Part shown: positions 47,291 to 58,808 of the stretch, piece by piece
Numbering within the stretch: the first letter of the stretch is position 1
Layout of the letters: each line of letters starts with the position of its first letter
Assembly (NCBI GenBank): GCA_036365515.1
Contig: CM070876.1
Location: 119,338,810 to 119,402,809, forward strand
Direction of reading: 5' to 3'
Length of the DNA: 64,000 bases
DNA from: Torymus aiolomorphi
Lineage: Eukaryota > Arthropoda > Insecta > Hymenoptera > Torymidae
Notes under the pieces: model-generated
The model's input: the letters and a program-made list of their open reading frames with translations, nothing else
Told to the model about the DNA's origin: nothing
The model's database searches: none
Made by a program: the position numbers and the translations under genes

Positions 47291-48312
47291 GCGGCTGTCG
47301 ACATCGGTGGTCTTGTTTGTGCGGGTCGATCCTGTCCCGATGTGGGTCCGACCCTCTTTTCGTTTCCCGGCGCGTCTATATCATTGTGACACCGGCAATC
47401 GCGTGTTAATATACCGTTTGTTCCGCAATATAAACAAAATTTCCTCTGGTTATTTCGACAGTTCATTCTCCTATGTCCGCGTTGCTTGCATCTTCAGCAG
47501 CACGTGTTCCGGTCGTATGTGGTCGTAATTTCCATAATATTCCCGGCGTTATTCCTCGGTCTGTCTCCTTTTATTTCTTTAACCGTTTGTGTCAATACTT
47601 CCTCTATTTCTTCTACGCGTTGGATGAGTTCATTGACGTTGTTAAAATCCGCCCGTCGAATGTGCAATCGTAATTCGGCGCGCATGTTACAATAAATGTT
47701 ATCTAGTTGTGTCTCGCGATTTATATCTCCTCGACGGCGCATTAGTGTACTAAGTGACGTTGCGTAGCTTCTAAATACTTCGCCATTTAACTGTCTACGT
47801 TCGCTTATTTGTCGATCAAGATTCCGTCGCTTTTCCGGTGGTATATAGGAACCGCGCAACGATTCTTTAAGTTCCGTATAATTATTTATATTTTCTAAAT
47901 TTCGATACCACAGTTGGGCTTCCCCCCGTAATAATTCCAGAAACCCTATGAGAAGATCCGCATCGGTGAAGCCGTATGCCTTCCGTAACTCCTCAACTCT
48001 CTCTAGAAACCCATACACGTCGCGACCGTCGAAGTGACAATTCTATTTTGGTGTTACAAATGGTGTTTGCGTGTTCTGTGGCGTCGATGCGTTATTTGTC
48101 TGTTCCTCCAAATCGCGGGTCCTATCTAAACCCTCATCGTACTCTTCCGCGTCTTTCGATTGGTTTTTAAAATGTTCCGAACTTATTTTCGCTATCGCTA
48201 CTAGGCGTTGTCGTAATTCCGCTACATTTCCTGTGTTATCGATCTTTAGTTTCGCGAGTTCGTCTATGAGTTGCTCCTTTCGAAGCTTATAAACCCATCC
48301 GACTTTCCCCAT
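47245..48312 (-). pseudogene. Gypsy gag with SAP-like N-terminus and zinc knuckles
   Basis: ATG 48312 starts MGKVGWVYKLRKEQLIDELA; the KEQLIDELAKLKIDNTGN segment resembles a SAP motif. One in-frame TAG at about 48043 interrupts the frame. The capsid-like region continues (NCHFDGRDVYGFLERVEEL, GEAQLWYRNLENI, FRSYATSLSTLMRRRGD). A TGA falls inside the first knuckle (CC-stop-RCKQRGHRRMNC), followed by a second Cys-rich motif (FCLYCGTNGILTRDC). A frame change near 47270 leads to protease. Apart from these two stops gag is well preserved. Confidence 0.75.
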
Positions 48313-48434
48313 AATTGCTAGTATTAACCGATTTCGAAAAAAAAATTTCTTATTTTGCTTTGTATAATTTATTTCAATATTAGATGTTACTTGAATGATT
48401 TTCTTTCATTATTCTGCGTGAATTGAAAAACTAA

Positions 48435-48451
48435 TCCCTGTTCGGGCGCCA
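48435..48451 (-). other. Primer-binding site complementary to tRNA-Lys 3' end
   Basis: On the minus strand TGGCGCCCGAACAGGGA follows the 5' LTR without a gap. It begins TGG, complementary to a tRNA CCA end, and is the same sequence used by primate lentiviruses for tRNA-Lys3. Osvaldo-type insect Gypsy elements are reported to use tRNA-Lys too. Confidence 0.85.
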
Positions 48452-49256
48452 TGAAACGGTAGTATTCATGCGAAAGGATTGCTCTCTCATGAGGATAGCT
48501 AATTGAGCAGGATTCGAATGGAGAGAGCGATTAAAATAAATTTACAAAGTCAGATAAGTAGGAAAATAACAATTTATTTAACTTAAGATTAATTATAATA
48601 ACATGGTACATTCCTTATACGAGATTACGGGTCGCGTTTGGCGGAGATCTGTAACAGATAAAACAGCGGAGCGCGATATTACGTACAATTACGAATATCT
48701 AGACTACGGTGGTCGCGGGCGCGGTTCTCCACGAGTAGGCGAGTGCGCTCCCACTACTCGTGGACAACACCCGGGTAACGAGTGCGCTCGTATACCCGGG
48801 GGAATCGTCTCAGCGACGCTTCGGGTGCAGAGTAACGAGTGCGCTCGTATACTCCGCTCCGTCGGCGGGCTCTAGGGCTTAGCGAGTACGGCCCTGGGCT
48901 GAGAGAATGCTTTTCCACGGCGTGCGAGGCGGCATTTGTACTCGCTCGCCGTGTGCTGTGTAGTCGGCGCGGTGGGGCGCGCTGTAGCTTGCGCGTCCTG
49001 CGCGACGCGTGGTCGCGGCGCTCGGTGGAGAGGGAAGTCAGCTACTCAGTTGCCTGCTCTCTCCCGTCACTGTACGAGCTCCGGTACGTGTGTACATACG
49101 TGTGTATATGTATGTACACACTCGTACACTCGCTCTCCCATGCCGTTGACAGGTTTGTCGGCTTTCTCTCTCTAGCGCACGCGTTCTAGGAGAGAGAAAG
49201 CTTCTCGCATTCGCATTTTCGTACCGATACGCCTACTGACAAGGTGCATCGTTACA
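48452..49256 (-). repeat. 5' LTR of the Gypsy element
   Basis: Same sequence as 43162-43964 with scattered differences. On the minus strand it starts TGTAACGATGCACC and ends CTACCGTTTCA next to the primer-binding site. Confidence 0.85.
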
Positions 49257-50503
49257 GGATTCATACACCTCGTATTCACACATCAATTTTTTTTGTTACA
49301 ATTTTTCCTGGACATGAAGAACAGATAAAGTTTGTAAAATTTTTCATTCCCCGCCCCATCTGTTAAAGAAAAAACTTGGCGACAAGTTTTTTCTTGAGTT
49401 TGTCGTACGTTCTGCAAGTACAAAGAGAAGACTCATTCAAAATTTTTTAAAATAAGTATCTCTGACCTTCCCTCTGACTTTCTTATATTTAGGTATCTGC
49501 AATTTAGAGTAGGATGATGTATATTCATTCTGGTAATATTTGTTTTTCTTAATCTTCCCCATTTTCACCCTTTTCTTTCGGCTTCGTTTTAATATTATAC
49601 CATTCGCTTTCGTCATAAACGTTTCTTAAATAATATTTTTTCTCGAATAATTTTTTGATAGTTATCGAATTGATACATTTAGGCCAGACGATCAAGAGTA
49701 GATTAATGTCTTCGCGACATTTACCCAATCACTTGGTACGAATGCAAATATATTTGAAAATCTTATTAAATAGCTGCTGGTCACCCGGGCGATCAAAGTC
49801 GCGTTGCATGTGTTTCTATCTTGGCAGTGTCGCTCTCAGCCTTCTCTATCATTTTTGTCACTCGTCGTGCGTAAAAGCAGAGTTTGCACAGAATCGCTAT
49901 AATAACCTGAAAACCCGCTCGCTTTGATTCCATGGTGAAGACTGAATAATCGATATAATTGCGTAACCACATATATAATTCATAATGCCATTTGTATAAT
50001 ATATGTAGTTGTATAAATATAATATTATTTCACGAAGACAAGTGTCAAAAAGTCAATTTATATATATTTAAACACTTGTTTTCTATCTATTTTTGAGGTT
50101 ATTTTCTGTATATATAATACACTCAATAGCCTGCAAAACTAACACTTTATGCCACCATGGGCGCTTAGATCGATTCTCTTATCCCCTCCAACCGGACGCA
50201 CGAAGCGAATACAAGCAGGTATCCGGAAATCGCCAATCATGGCTCCAGCGATGGTTTTGCGATCAAGCCGAAGACGAAGCCGCGCTTTCGTATACAGAAA
50301 GCAATCTGCGGGATTTGGTGAATAGAGTATTAGAACGCTTTGCGGACGCCGCAGAACCTTAAAGTAAATTCCTCACCATAAAAAACCATTAATTTTAATC
50401 TATTTTAATCCATTTTAATAAAGGCATAATTTGTTTTTTACAGCTGAGATCCTTTCACCCAAACATGTAGGGAGGTGGCGCTGAGGAAGAGGAAGTTTAT
50501 GAT
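49257..50503. other. Mostly non-coding; Glu/Arg-rich short ORF at 50.16-50.36 kb
   Basis: 49257-50090 is AT-rich without a gene. From about 50165 to 50362 one plus frame reads RLDRFSYPLQPDARSEYK, then WLQRWFCDQAEDEAALSYTE and LRDLVNRVLERFADAAEP. Its texture matches the Polinton genes that follow, so it may be an upstream piece. TTTTTTACAG at about 50440 resembles a 3' splice site. Confidence 0.35.
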
Positions 50504-53055
50504 TTGGATGGCGAGGACTACGACAGCGTACAGCCTCCCCGTGTGCGCTTCACTGCTGTGGCTGAGGGGCAACAGTACCAGCGACGCTTCGGAGTGTGTC
50601 GCCATAGAGTAAGATTTTCAATTACAGAGCCTCGCGCGGGTGTGAATTGCGTATTTTGGGTAGAGACCGCGATCAGGGACATGCACAATTATATAACGGT
50701 GTGCGTTCTAGGAAATACATTAATCGGGATTACAATTTGTGATGAGCGATTTCACGTGGTATGGGCGGGCTGTCGTTCAGGCCCGTCGCGAACTTTAATT
50801 ACACTGATTTATGGAATTTAATAAGTTCTATAAGTCAGAGTGACGAAATTTTGGGTATCGGGAAGGATCTCCAGTTACAGGTGTGCTATGTAGTAATGCC
50901 CATAGGTGCAGGTGGCAGCTTAAAATTCAGCGATTTGCGAAAGCGCTCAATCGTTGTTATTAACAACGCCGATAATTTATGTTTACCGCGTGCGCTTGCG
51001 GTCGGGAGGGCATACATGGCTCTCAATTCACAGTCTTGCGATGAAGTGCGTGCAGAATGGCAAGCGATTTGCGACGGGCGTCGAAAATCACAAAAAGAGC
51101 GCGCCCTAAGTCTCGTGGCCGCAGCGGCGGTAAAGATTTCAGGAGATGGCTGTGGCTTTGAAGAGCTCACGAGCTTCCAAAATTTTTTTCTCGCAAGTGG
51201 CGTAGCACTGGTTGTTTTCGCGAAACAAAATTTTGGCAGCGGTGAATCAGCGCTCTTTGATGGGCGCAACACTCTCCGGGAATTAAATGCCCCACTAACC
51301 GGTATTATTTATTTCATGTTTGAAGAGCGCGCACGACATTTTAATTAAATTACTAATTTATTCGGAGCAGCGAAATCGCGTTTTTTCTGTCTTATTGTAA
51401 TAAGGCGTTCCGCTGCGTAAATCAGCACAAATGTGCGCGGACATGCGCGTACTGTTACGTTTCACCGCCCTGCAGAAGCGATCATGTTGAAATAATAAAG
51501 TGCGTGGATTATAGGCGACAATTTGTCGGTCACGAGTGTTTCGCGAATCACAAGCGTGCAGGCTCTTACGAAAAAAATAATAAAGTATGCGACGTTGTGC
51601 GGCTTTGTGAGAATTGGATGCGCATTGTAAACGTGTATCAGCGGAAACACGACTGTGGTCTCAGTTTTTGTAAAGTGAGCAGCTGGAAATTACAGAATAT
51701 TTAGCGGCTCATCCGGTCATGAGCAAAATATCCTTAAACCCCCGGGACGCTTTTTTCGATGGGTGCACGGAAAATATCGTCACTTCTCGTAGTGCCACGC
51801 CGGACGAAGAGATCAAATAGACCGATATTTGCTCTCTTTACCCATATATCTGCAAGAGGGGACGTTACCCCATTGGTCACGCGCGCATTTACACCGGCGG
51901 CGAATGCACAGAGTTGACAGGCAGCCGAAACAACGATCTCTCGTGCGTGGTAGGGTTGATAATGTACAATGTTTTACCGCCCCGTAATTTGATGCTGCCT
52001 GTGTTACCTGTTAAAATGCACGCTCGGCTGATTTTTGGACTCGGAGCAATTGCGAGAGGGCGACTCTAATCACGAATAAGTCGCTAAGCGTCAATTTGCT
52101 GGTACGTGAGTTGTCCGCGAGTTGCAGAAGGCGTCGAACTTGGCTACTGCGTGACAGACATATTTGTCATTTGGCGGTATGAGACGACGCAGTTCGATCC
52201 TGTCACGGGTGCGGGTGGTCGGTTTGCCCCGTATGTTAATACCTTTCTCCGTCTGAAGCAGCAGGCAAGCGGTTGGCCTGCTTGGTGTACAGACGAAGAG
52301 AGTAAAAAGCGGTATGTCGAGGAGTAAGAGCTCGACGAGGGGATAAGGTTAGACCGCGAAAAAATAGAAAAAAATCCGTGAATGCATTCTGTCGCAAAAT
52401 TATGTTTGAATTCGCTATGGGGAAAATTTGGGTAGTGCTATTAAAACTTATTACGGCGACGGAAGAAGAAGTATTCGATGTACTTATGGTCAACGAGCTC
52501 CTTTTATATACGAATTGGCGCTTTCGTGAAGATGCTGTTGATGTTTCGGGTAATACAAATGTGGCAATAGCGGCGTATACAACCGCGCAGGTGCGTCTCG
52601 AGTTGTATTCTTATATCAAAAAACTCACTGCAGCACGTGTTCTGTACATGAACACGAACTCGTGTATTTTCACATGTAAGAAAGATGGCCCTTCAGAGTA
52701 TACTCCGTTTCTGTGTGCTTTACACGGTAACATGACAAACTAGCTAAAGGCCTATAGCGACGGTACCTATATTACAAACTTCCTCTCCGCGGGTCCAAAA
52801 TTTTATGGCTTCCGAGCTGTCGTATCTTCTTCCGGGGAAACTGTCGAACGCTGTAAAATTAAGGGTATTAGCCTCAATAGCACCAATTTGTGTATAATAA
52901 ATTTCGGGAGCATCGTGCGTTTGATCGCAGCATATTTTGAAAGCGAAAGAGGGCCCATCGTTTTGAAATATAAAGCAATCAAACGCAGCCGCACGCACGA
53001 AGTCATCACCCATGACGAAAAAATGTTGTATTCCGTAGTACTTAAGAAGCGTTGA
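50504..53055 (+). pseudogene. Polinton/Maverick protein-primed DNA polymerase B, broken
   Basis: Pieces follow family order on one strand. These are an N-terminal part (50504-50760); GLSFRPVANFNYTDLW and INNADNLCLPRALAVGRAY to 51348; a Cys/His-rich zinc region (51380-51680, with HECFANHKRAGSY and HDCGLSFCK); a middle region (PYICKRGRYPIGHARIY near 51840, NVLPPRNLMLPVLPVKMHAR near 51980); FDPVTGAGGRFAPYVNTFL with SGWPAWCTDEE (52190-52320); polymerase motif B (KLCLNSLWGKFG, 52395-52430); motif C near 52640; and a C-terminal part to 53055. Motif C reads YMNTNS instead of the YxDTDS pattern, so both catalytic Asp are Asn. At least six frame changes and several stops are present. Function was self-synthesising replication of the element. 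Confidence 0.85.
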
Positions 53056-54724
53056 TACTTTCACGATGCAGTATCACTGCCTTTTGGTTATAAGAGCGAC
53101 GCATAGTATGTATGTATGTATGTGTATTTTATATAACTTGTAATTACGTGTATTTATGTAAAATAAAAATTTTCCTTTTTATATTTTTAATAAAAAAATT
53201 CTTTTCCTGTCAAAATGTTCTATTATTTCTGCCGATATCCATCACTTCTCTCGCATTAGTACCCTGAAAAAAGCATGTAGTGATAATAGTCCGTTATCTT
53301 TTCTTAGCAAAGTAATAAAGCGAATGTTTTATATTGTTTTCGAAGATTATAAATGTGATATTAAATATACTAAGAGGGTATTGCAGTGAAAAAGTCGCGC
53401 CGTGTTTTATAGTTAACTATATCGCGGGCTTGTGCAGGCATTCGCATGCTAGTCGTCGCGGTAATCCTACTCACTTCCACGGCGGGGGTATTCTGTAAAA
53501 ATAACGCCTGCAAAAAACGCGTGTTAAGCGGTTATGCGCATGCGTAGTAACGAAAAGCGATACTTTTTAATAATTTTCATTGCCTTTAGCTAGCGATAAA
53601 AGCTATTACGCTACCATCGCGCGATAATCAATTGAAAATTACGCCATTTCTGGACTTTTATGCGTTATTATATTCAGCGGTACATATCGCGTAGATAAAA
53701 TAGCGCTAACGCAAGACTCGTGCTTTGACTTCGTAATGCAACACGCTTTCAAAATATTCATGTGCTAGTAAGACATGGATATACATATCTATTTCACATG
53801 TTCGTCAATACATAAAACAAAAAATGTATTCAAAGAAAATTAAAGTTGTACAAAGGTAATGAAAGTTCTTTCTTTCTAGTTTTAATTTTGTTTTCAAATT
53901 GAGCAGAACGTTTCTGGGCTAAATGTCTGAGGGTTAAAGAAAAGGGCTTTTCTGCCTTTTTCTTCAAAAATTTCAACCTTCAAAAAAAAGTGTGACAAAA
54001 ACGTATTTTTAATTGTACACAAGTTTTCCCGTATATTTGATGACATCAAAAAGAACAAAAAATGCCTCCAACATGTGTGCCTTAAAGTCCTCCGTAAACG
54101 TAAACATCACAGTCTCATGTTTTTTTGAGGTTAGGAGATGCAAACAATATTGCACGCAAATAAATAAATTTTACATAGCTTATATACGATTTACATAAGT
54201 TAATTATAATTGTAATATGCTTTTCTATGATAATTTAGCTAAACAAAATCAATTATTAAGAATTGGTAAACGTGGAAAAATATCTTTACTGTTGACTCTT
54301 ACGCAGAAACTACCGGAGACTCCAGTAATGCTAATTTTACATCTACTACCCGAGTCACTCAGGCCGTTTTGGCCTTAGTCTCCAGTTAACGATACTGAAC
54401 TTTTCTCACCGCATATATTTATATATAGTTTGGCGAGGTACTGTGTATTTGACAGAGGTCAAAATTGTTGGAATTGAACTGTAATTTATTTATAATTTTG
54501 ATATATATAAAAAGAAAAATTTGTTTGAGTTATTCAAAAAGAAATATTTCTTTGTTTTATTAATTGAGAAAATAAATTGTTCTTTTCCATCAGTATTTAG
54601 AATGTATCTCATTTTTTCAAAAACCCTTATAAGTACCAAAACAAGTTATTAATAATTGTAATAAATTTCGATAATTGTATTACAATAATAATTGTATACA
54701 TTTTTATGTATGTATTATGTGTAT
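53056..54724. other. Non-coding, AT-rich; GC patch at 53.4-53.6 kb
   Basis: The patch at 53400-53600 contains GTATTCTGTAAAAATAACG, whose reverse complement is partly repeated at about 56010-56035. It could be terminal sequence of the Polinton, but the match is short. Confidence 0.35.
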
Positions 54725-55896
54725 GCCGGCGACTGAGAGGAATAATCCCCTAACTCAGCATTGACTTCGTAAACCACCTAACTCGGTGTTTGTTTGGTAT
54801 TAAGTGTAATTTTTATTTTTCACAATTAATAAATATATAATTTTATTAGTATTAAACAATTGTAAAAGTAAATAGCGGAACGCGCCGAATGCAAGGTCTA
54901 GCTCTTTGGGGTGCCCGATAGTGGAGTCCAGGTGGTGCGCTCCGCATTTTTTTGCATTAAGATATTAGGTCGCATCTAATACGTAGTGCAAGTGTTCGGG
55001 ATAACAGATGACGAGGTCTAGGTGGTGCGCTCCGTAGTTTTCATCGTCCATCACGTTCTCAATACGGTCCATGGGCCCTGATATCTTAACGCAAAGAAAT
55101 ACGGAGCGCAGCACCTAGCCTCCATCATCGGTCACCCCAAAGACCTAGACCACGCATTTGATGCGTTCCAACACCTAGAGGAAAAAAGCAACGGAGCGAT
55201 CACCTAGACATCATCATTGCCTACCCCGAACACCTGGACCACGTATTAGATGCGCCCTGATATCTAAACGCAAAAAACTACGGAGCGCATCATCTAGACT
55301 CCATCATCGGAAACCCTAAACACCTACACCACGTATTCGATGCTTTAATTTATCGATAAGTAATACTTCCTTATAATAGTTGTGATTTCCCTTACAATTG
55401 AAGGTGGAAGCAATGTATACTAAAATCGTGTGACACTGTTACTACCGTGGTAAGCTGCTCATCCAACGATCGTATAATTGTGTAACTATTGTAGTATGAA
55501 AAGCAACATACTTAATTAGCAAGCAGCCTATACCATATGGGTCCCTTACTTCGATTGCTAAAACCGTCTTACTTATATAGTATGAGAACTCCTATACTCC
55601 ACGAGTATAAGCCGTTTTAATTATGGTGATAAGATTTTTCTTTCCGCGTATGAGAAATAATTAGATATTTTGATTTGAAGAAATTAATTTTTATCGTGCA
55701 TAGACGCAGAACAAAGGCAATGTTGAATTATCCATGCAGATTTTGTTCACAATTTTTAATCGCGCCTGTTATGCAGAAATCGTGTTTTAAAATCCTGCAG
55801 AGTTGCTACTACAAAATTAAAGGCAAAAAGATACTCCTGAGTTAGGGGCTCTTAAAGCAAACGCCGAGTTAGGGGGTTATTCCTCTCAGCCGTCGA
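54725..55896. mobile_element. 1.17-kb TIR element with internal palindromic satellite
   Basis: GACTGAGAGGAATAATCCCC near the left end and GGGGGTTATTCCTCTCAGCC near the right are inverted, with weaker similarity over about 70 bp (repeated CCTAACTC). TGTAT flanks both ends (54720-54724 and 55897-55901). Inside, 54870-55345 holds five diverged units around CTAGGTGGTGCGCTCCG / CGGAGCGCATCACCTAG: two in one orientation, three in the other. No ORF. Confidence 0.7.
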
Positions 55897-56165
55897 TGTA
55901 TAAAAAACAAAACGTTTTGGAAACATAGCTTACGTGTGCTAAAAGATCATTTTATATGTATTGAAAATTTATCACCTTACGTTGGCGATATTGAAAATAT
56001 CTCAACGCGCGTAATTTTTACAGAATAATACCCCTGGGGCAGGCTAGCCAACGCGCGTGCGCGCGCGTGAATCAGCTAGTCACCGCGGATCAACCCTTCC
56101 CTGCGCACGACCAGCTTGTTGGTGCGTCGATTCAGCTCATCCCCGCGGTAAAGATGCTAGTTCCC

Positions 56166-56199
56166 GCGCGCGCCGCCGCCGCCGCCGCCGCCGCCGCCC
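56166..56199. repeat. (CCG)n trinucleotide repeat
   Basis: About nine GCC units directly upstream of the ATG at 56212. Confidence 0.85.
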
Positions 56200-56211
56200 T
56201 ACCCGCGAGCC

Positions 56212-56505
56212 ATGCAGTCGATTTTGACAACGTTTCGCTGGAATGAAAAAGGGTATAAAATGATTGGGAAAGCGCGGTCGGTCTCATTCGATGGCTACAC
56301 GGAGAGAAATTTCCTGCTAAAAATCCATCCCGAGGACTCGGTGTTTCTCCGCGAAGCCTACATAGACGCCACGCGAGCGCCACACTTTTACCTTTTTATA
56401 GACCTCTCGCAAGTCTGCCTCAATGAGTTTAGATTTCGCCCAAACACATTCCCCGGTGACAGCGCGCATTACGCATACGTGACCAAATACTTTAAATTAC
56501 GCTGA
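56212..56505 (+). CDS. Unrecognised 97-aa ORF at the left of the Polinton structural block
   Basis: ATG 56212 (MQSILTTFRWNEKGYKMIGK) runs intact to a stop at 56503-56505. Segments such as FLLKIHPEDSVFLREAYIDA and HFYLFIDLSQVCLNEFRFRP look like a folded beta-rich domain. There is no signal peptide or membrane segment. Coding-like sequence may continue beyond the stop. It lies 190 bp before the mariner insertion and on the same strand as the Polinton genes, so membership in that element is likely by context only. It may be an N-terminal fragment. Confidence 0.5.
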   Translation: MQSILTTFRWNEKGYKMIGKARSVSFDGYTERNFLLKIHPEDSVFLREAYIDATRAPHFYLFIDLSQVCLNEFRFRPNTFPGDSAHYAYVTKYFKLR

Positions 56506-56697
56506 CTTGTTCGCCTGAGCGTCAGTCGGGAAAAAACCATGCTCCGTACGGACGAGCTGCCTCTTGTCGCGGCACGTTATGTCACGGTAAACATTTTTCA
56601 AACAAAAATCTCGTGTTACTCGGCGCGCTCTGCCACGGCGATATGAAATATCGTACAGCCATAGCCCGAGCGGCTTACAAAACCCTTGTCAAGTGTA

Positions 56698-57979
56698 CGT
56701 GGGTCGTTCAATAAGTAAGGTAAAAAATATATAAGAATGCCTTTTTCATGCAAGATTTTTCTTTATTTTTCAATATAATCTCCTTCAACTTCTACACCCT
56801 TCGTCCAACGCTCTTCCAATTTTTTTATTCCCTCAGAAAAGTAGGAAGTTTCAAGGCCTTTAAAATACTCATCCACAGCGTCGATAACCTCCTCATTAGA
56901 CGAAAATCTCTTTCCCCCGAGCCAAATCTTGAGGTTTGGAAATAAAAAGTAGTCAGAAGGAGCCAAATTAGGAGAGTAGGGTGGATGAGGCAAAAGATTA
57001 AACCCTAATTCATGCACTTTTGCCATTGACACGGCAGAAGTGTGAGCCGGTGCGTTGTCTTGATGCAAAATGATTTTTTTGGGCATCAATTCCGGACGTT
57101 CTGTTCGCAGTTTTTCGTGAAAACTGCTAAAAAGTGTTGCATAATATCTCCCTGTGATTGTTTGACCCTTCTGCAAATAGTCAATAAGGATGATTCCTTG
57201 AGCATCCCAAAAAATAGTAGCCATAACCCTCCCGGCCGATAAAACGGTCTTCGCCTTTTTCGGCGCACTTTCACCAGGCCCTACACACTACGTGGACTGC
57301 TGCTTCGTCTCGGGTGTGTAGTGGTGGATCCAGGTCTCGTCCACAGTCACAAATCGTCGCTAAAAGTCTTTCGCATTGCGGTTAAGCATTGTCAAACACT
57401 GCTCTGAAATGTCTTTTCGCGTGCGTTTTTGGTCGATGGTCAACAATCGTGGCACCCATCGAGCACACATTTTTTTCATTTCTAATTTTTCATGCAGAAT
57501 CTTATGCACCGCACCTATTGAGATTCCAAGGATCTCAGCTATTTCACGCACCTTCATTCTGTGATCTTCCATGACGATGCGATGGATTTTTTCTATCATT
57601 TCGGACACGATCACTTCAACTGGACGTCCTGGGCGCACTTCATCTTTCGTTGACGTCCGGCCACGTTTGAACTCATTAATCCAAAAGTAAACTATCTTCA
57701 ACGTTGGTGCAGTGTCCCCATCAACTTCATCCAACTCAGCTTTGATTTGCGCAGCAGTCCACTTTTTTAAATAAAAATGTTTTATCACTGCACGGAATCC
57801 TCTTTCTCCATGTTTACGAGAACAGTTATTCGAACGTTTGCTAAACGGAAACGAACTGTCGCTTTCGGCTGGAAATTGGTATGTTGTCATTTGAAGAGTG
57901 TTTCTTACTGGCTATATATTACAAAGGTTATTGTGGCGCCGTCTCTTGAAAATTTACCTTACTTATTGAACGACCAACA
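56698..57979 (-). mobile_element. Full-length mariner element, 1.28 kb
   Basis: The ends GGGTCGTTCAATAAGTAAGG and (reverse complement) TGGTCGTTCAATAAGTAAGG are inverted, and TA flanks both sides (56696-56697, 57980-57981). Length is normal for mariner. It splits the Polinton locus between 56.5 and 58.2 kb. Confidence 0.9.
56763..57890 (-). pseudogene. mariner transposase with two nonsense codons
   Basis: ATG 57890 begins MTTYQFPAESDSS. The frame then continues unshifted to the stop at 56763, about 375 codons, interrupted only by two TAG codons (near 57358 after RNAKDF, and near 57290). Domains: paired HTHs in the N-terminal half (WTAAQIKAELDEVDG, MKVREIAEILGISIGAVHKI), then the DD34D catalytic set (VTVDETWIHHY, LHQDNAPAHTS, PYSPNLAPSDYFLF), all three Asp kept. 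This is the least decayed transposase in the window. It is distinct from the copy at 22.5 kb. Confidence 0.88.
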
Positions 57980-58231
57980 TATATGCCAGGACGTGTTGAA
58001 CGTTTTATAGATGGTCGTAAAATTATCAGATAGCGAGAAGAGATAATTGAGCAAGCATAAACACACCTTGCGCAAGTTATCGCACCCGAGCGGTAACATC
58101 GATTGATGCACAAAGAAACGAGCGATTATTCAGAACGGGGGATCATTCCTGCCTATCTTATTAATCCCAATTGTGAGTACTCTAATTTCGAAAATATTTG
58201 AATATTTTGATGAAGATGGAACACGCATAAA

Positions 58232-58808
58232 ATGATTCTCGTACCAGAAAGTTCGATGACCCCGAGCCCTGCGATGTCCAGGAAAAAAGTTTGCAAACGC
58301 AGGGCGATAATTTTTCTCGCTTGGACACAGAAATATACAACATTTTACACTCGATGACCGCGCGCGATGATTACGAAAAATATCCGAATTATTTGCAGAT
58401 TTTACGTCGTTATCTTTTTTCCGCAACAGCGAGCGTATCGCCGAGCGCGAGGCGAATCACGAGGTGGACGAAATCGAAGAGAGTCTCGCGCCGCTCAGTG
58501 AGAAGGCGATTCTTCGTGGTATACCGAAAGTACTCGCCCCCAAAGCGCGACTCTTGCTTCGGCACTGGAGGACAGCGGTTCCCGAGCATGTAAAGTGGGA
58601 CAATGCAGGCACTGTGAGTATCGATGGGCGACCAGTGGTATGCTCGAGCATAACTGAGTTCCTTCTCGACACACTGCAAAAGAGTAAAAAGAACTCGCAT
58701 GTGGCCGAGGAGGAGGAGGGGGAAGCGCCTGTCGGCCCTTTGAGTTTACAAAATTTCTCAAAACTAGCGAGACTCCCGTTAATCTCATCGAAAATGGCAA
58801 AGTTTTGA
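58232..58808 (+). pseudogene. Conserved Polinton gene upstream of integrase, function unknown
   Basis: ATG 58232 (MILVPESSMTPSPAMSRKK) shifts frame near 58300 into LDTEIYNILHSM and KYPNYLQILRRYLF, then near 58440 into the main conserved part (ILRGIPKVLAPKARLLLRHW, KWDNAGTVSIDGRPVVCSSI, TEFLLDTLQKSKK). It stops at 58808, about 100 bp before integrase. Proteins with this region occur next to Polinton integrases in insects and other animals, and no function has been assigned that I know of. An acidic Glu run (58700-58725) precedes the C-terminus. Two frameshifts break it. Confidence 0.6.

Larger units (their letters stand above)
43162..49256 (-). mobile_element. Nearly complete Gypsy LTR retrotransposon (minus strand)
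   Basis: Two LTRs (43162-43964 and 48452-49256) enclose gag, pol and an additional 3' ORF, all on the minus strand. A primer-binding site adjoins the 5' LTR and a polypurine tract adjoins the 3' LTR. The LTRs are very similar but differ at scattered sites and in length by about 2 bp, so insertion is fairly recent but not brand new. Flanking 4-mers AGAT and GGAT are a possible target duplication with one mismatch. The element lacks the reverse transcriptase core, so it could move only if helped in trans. Confidence 0.9.

Noticed and set aside
50146..50165. Perfect Kozak context GCCACCATGG
   Set aside because: The frame ends after three codons (ATG GGC GCT TAG), so it does not start a gene as it stands.
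50886..51272. Minus-strand frame of 128 codons
   Set aside because: Antisense to the N-terminal region of Polinton PolB, whose plus-strand reading has clear family motifs.
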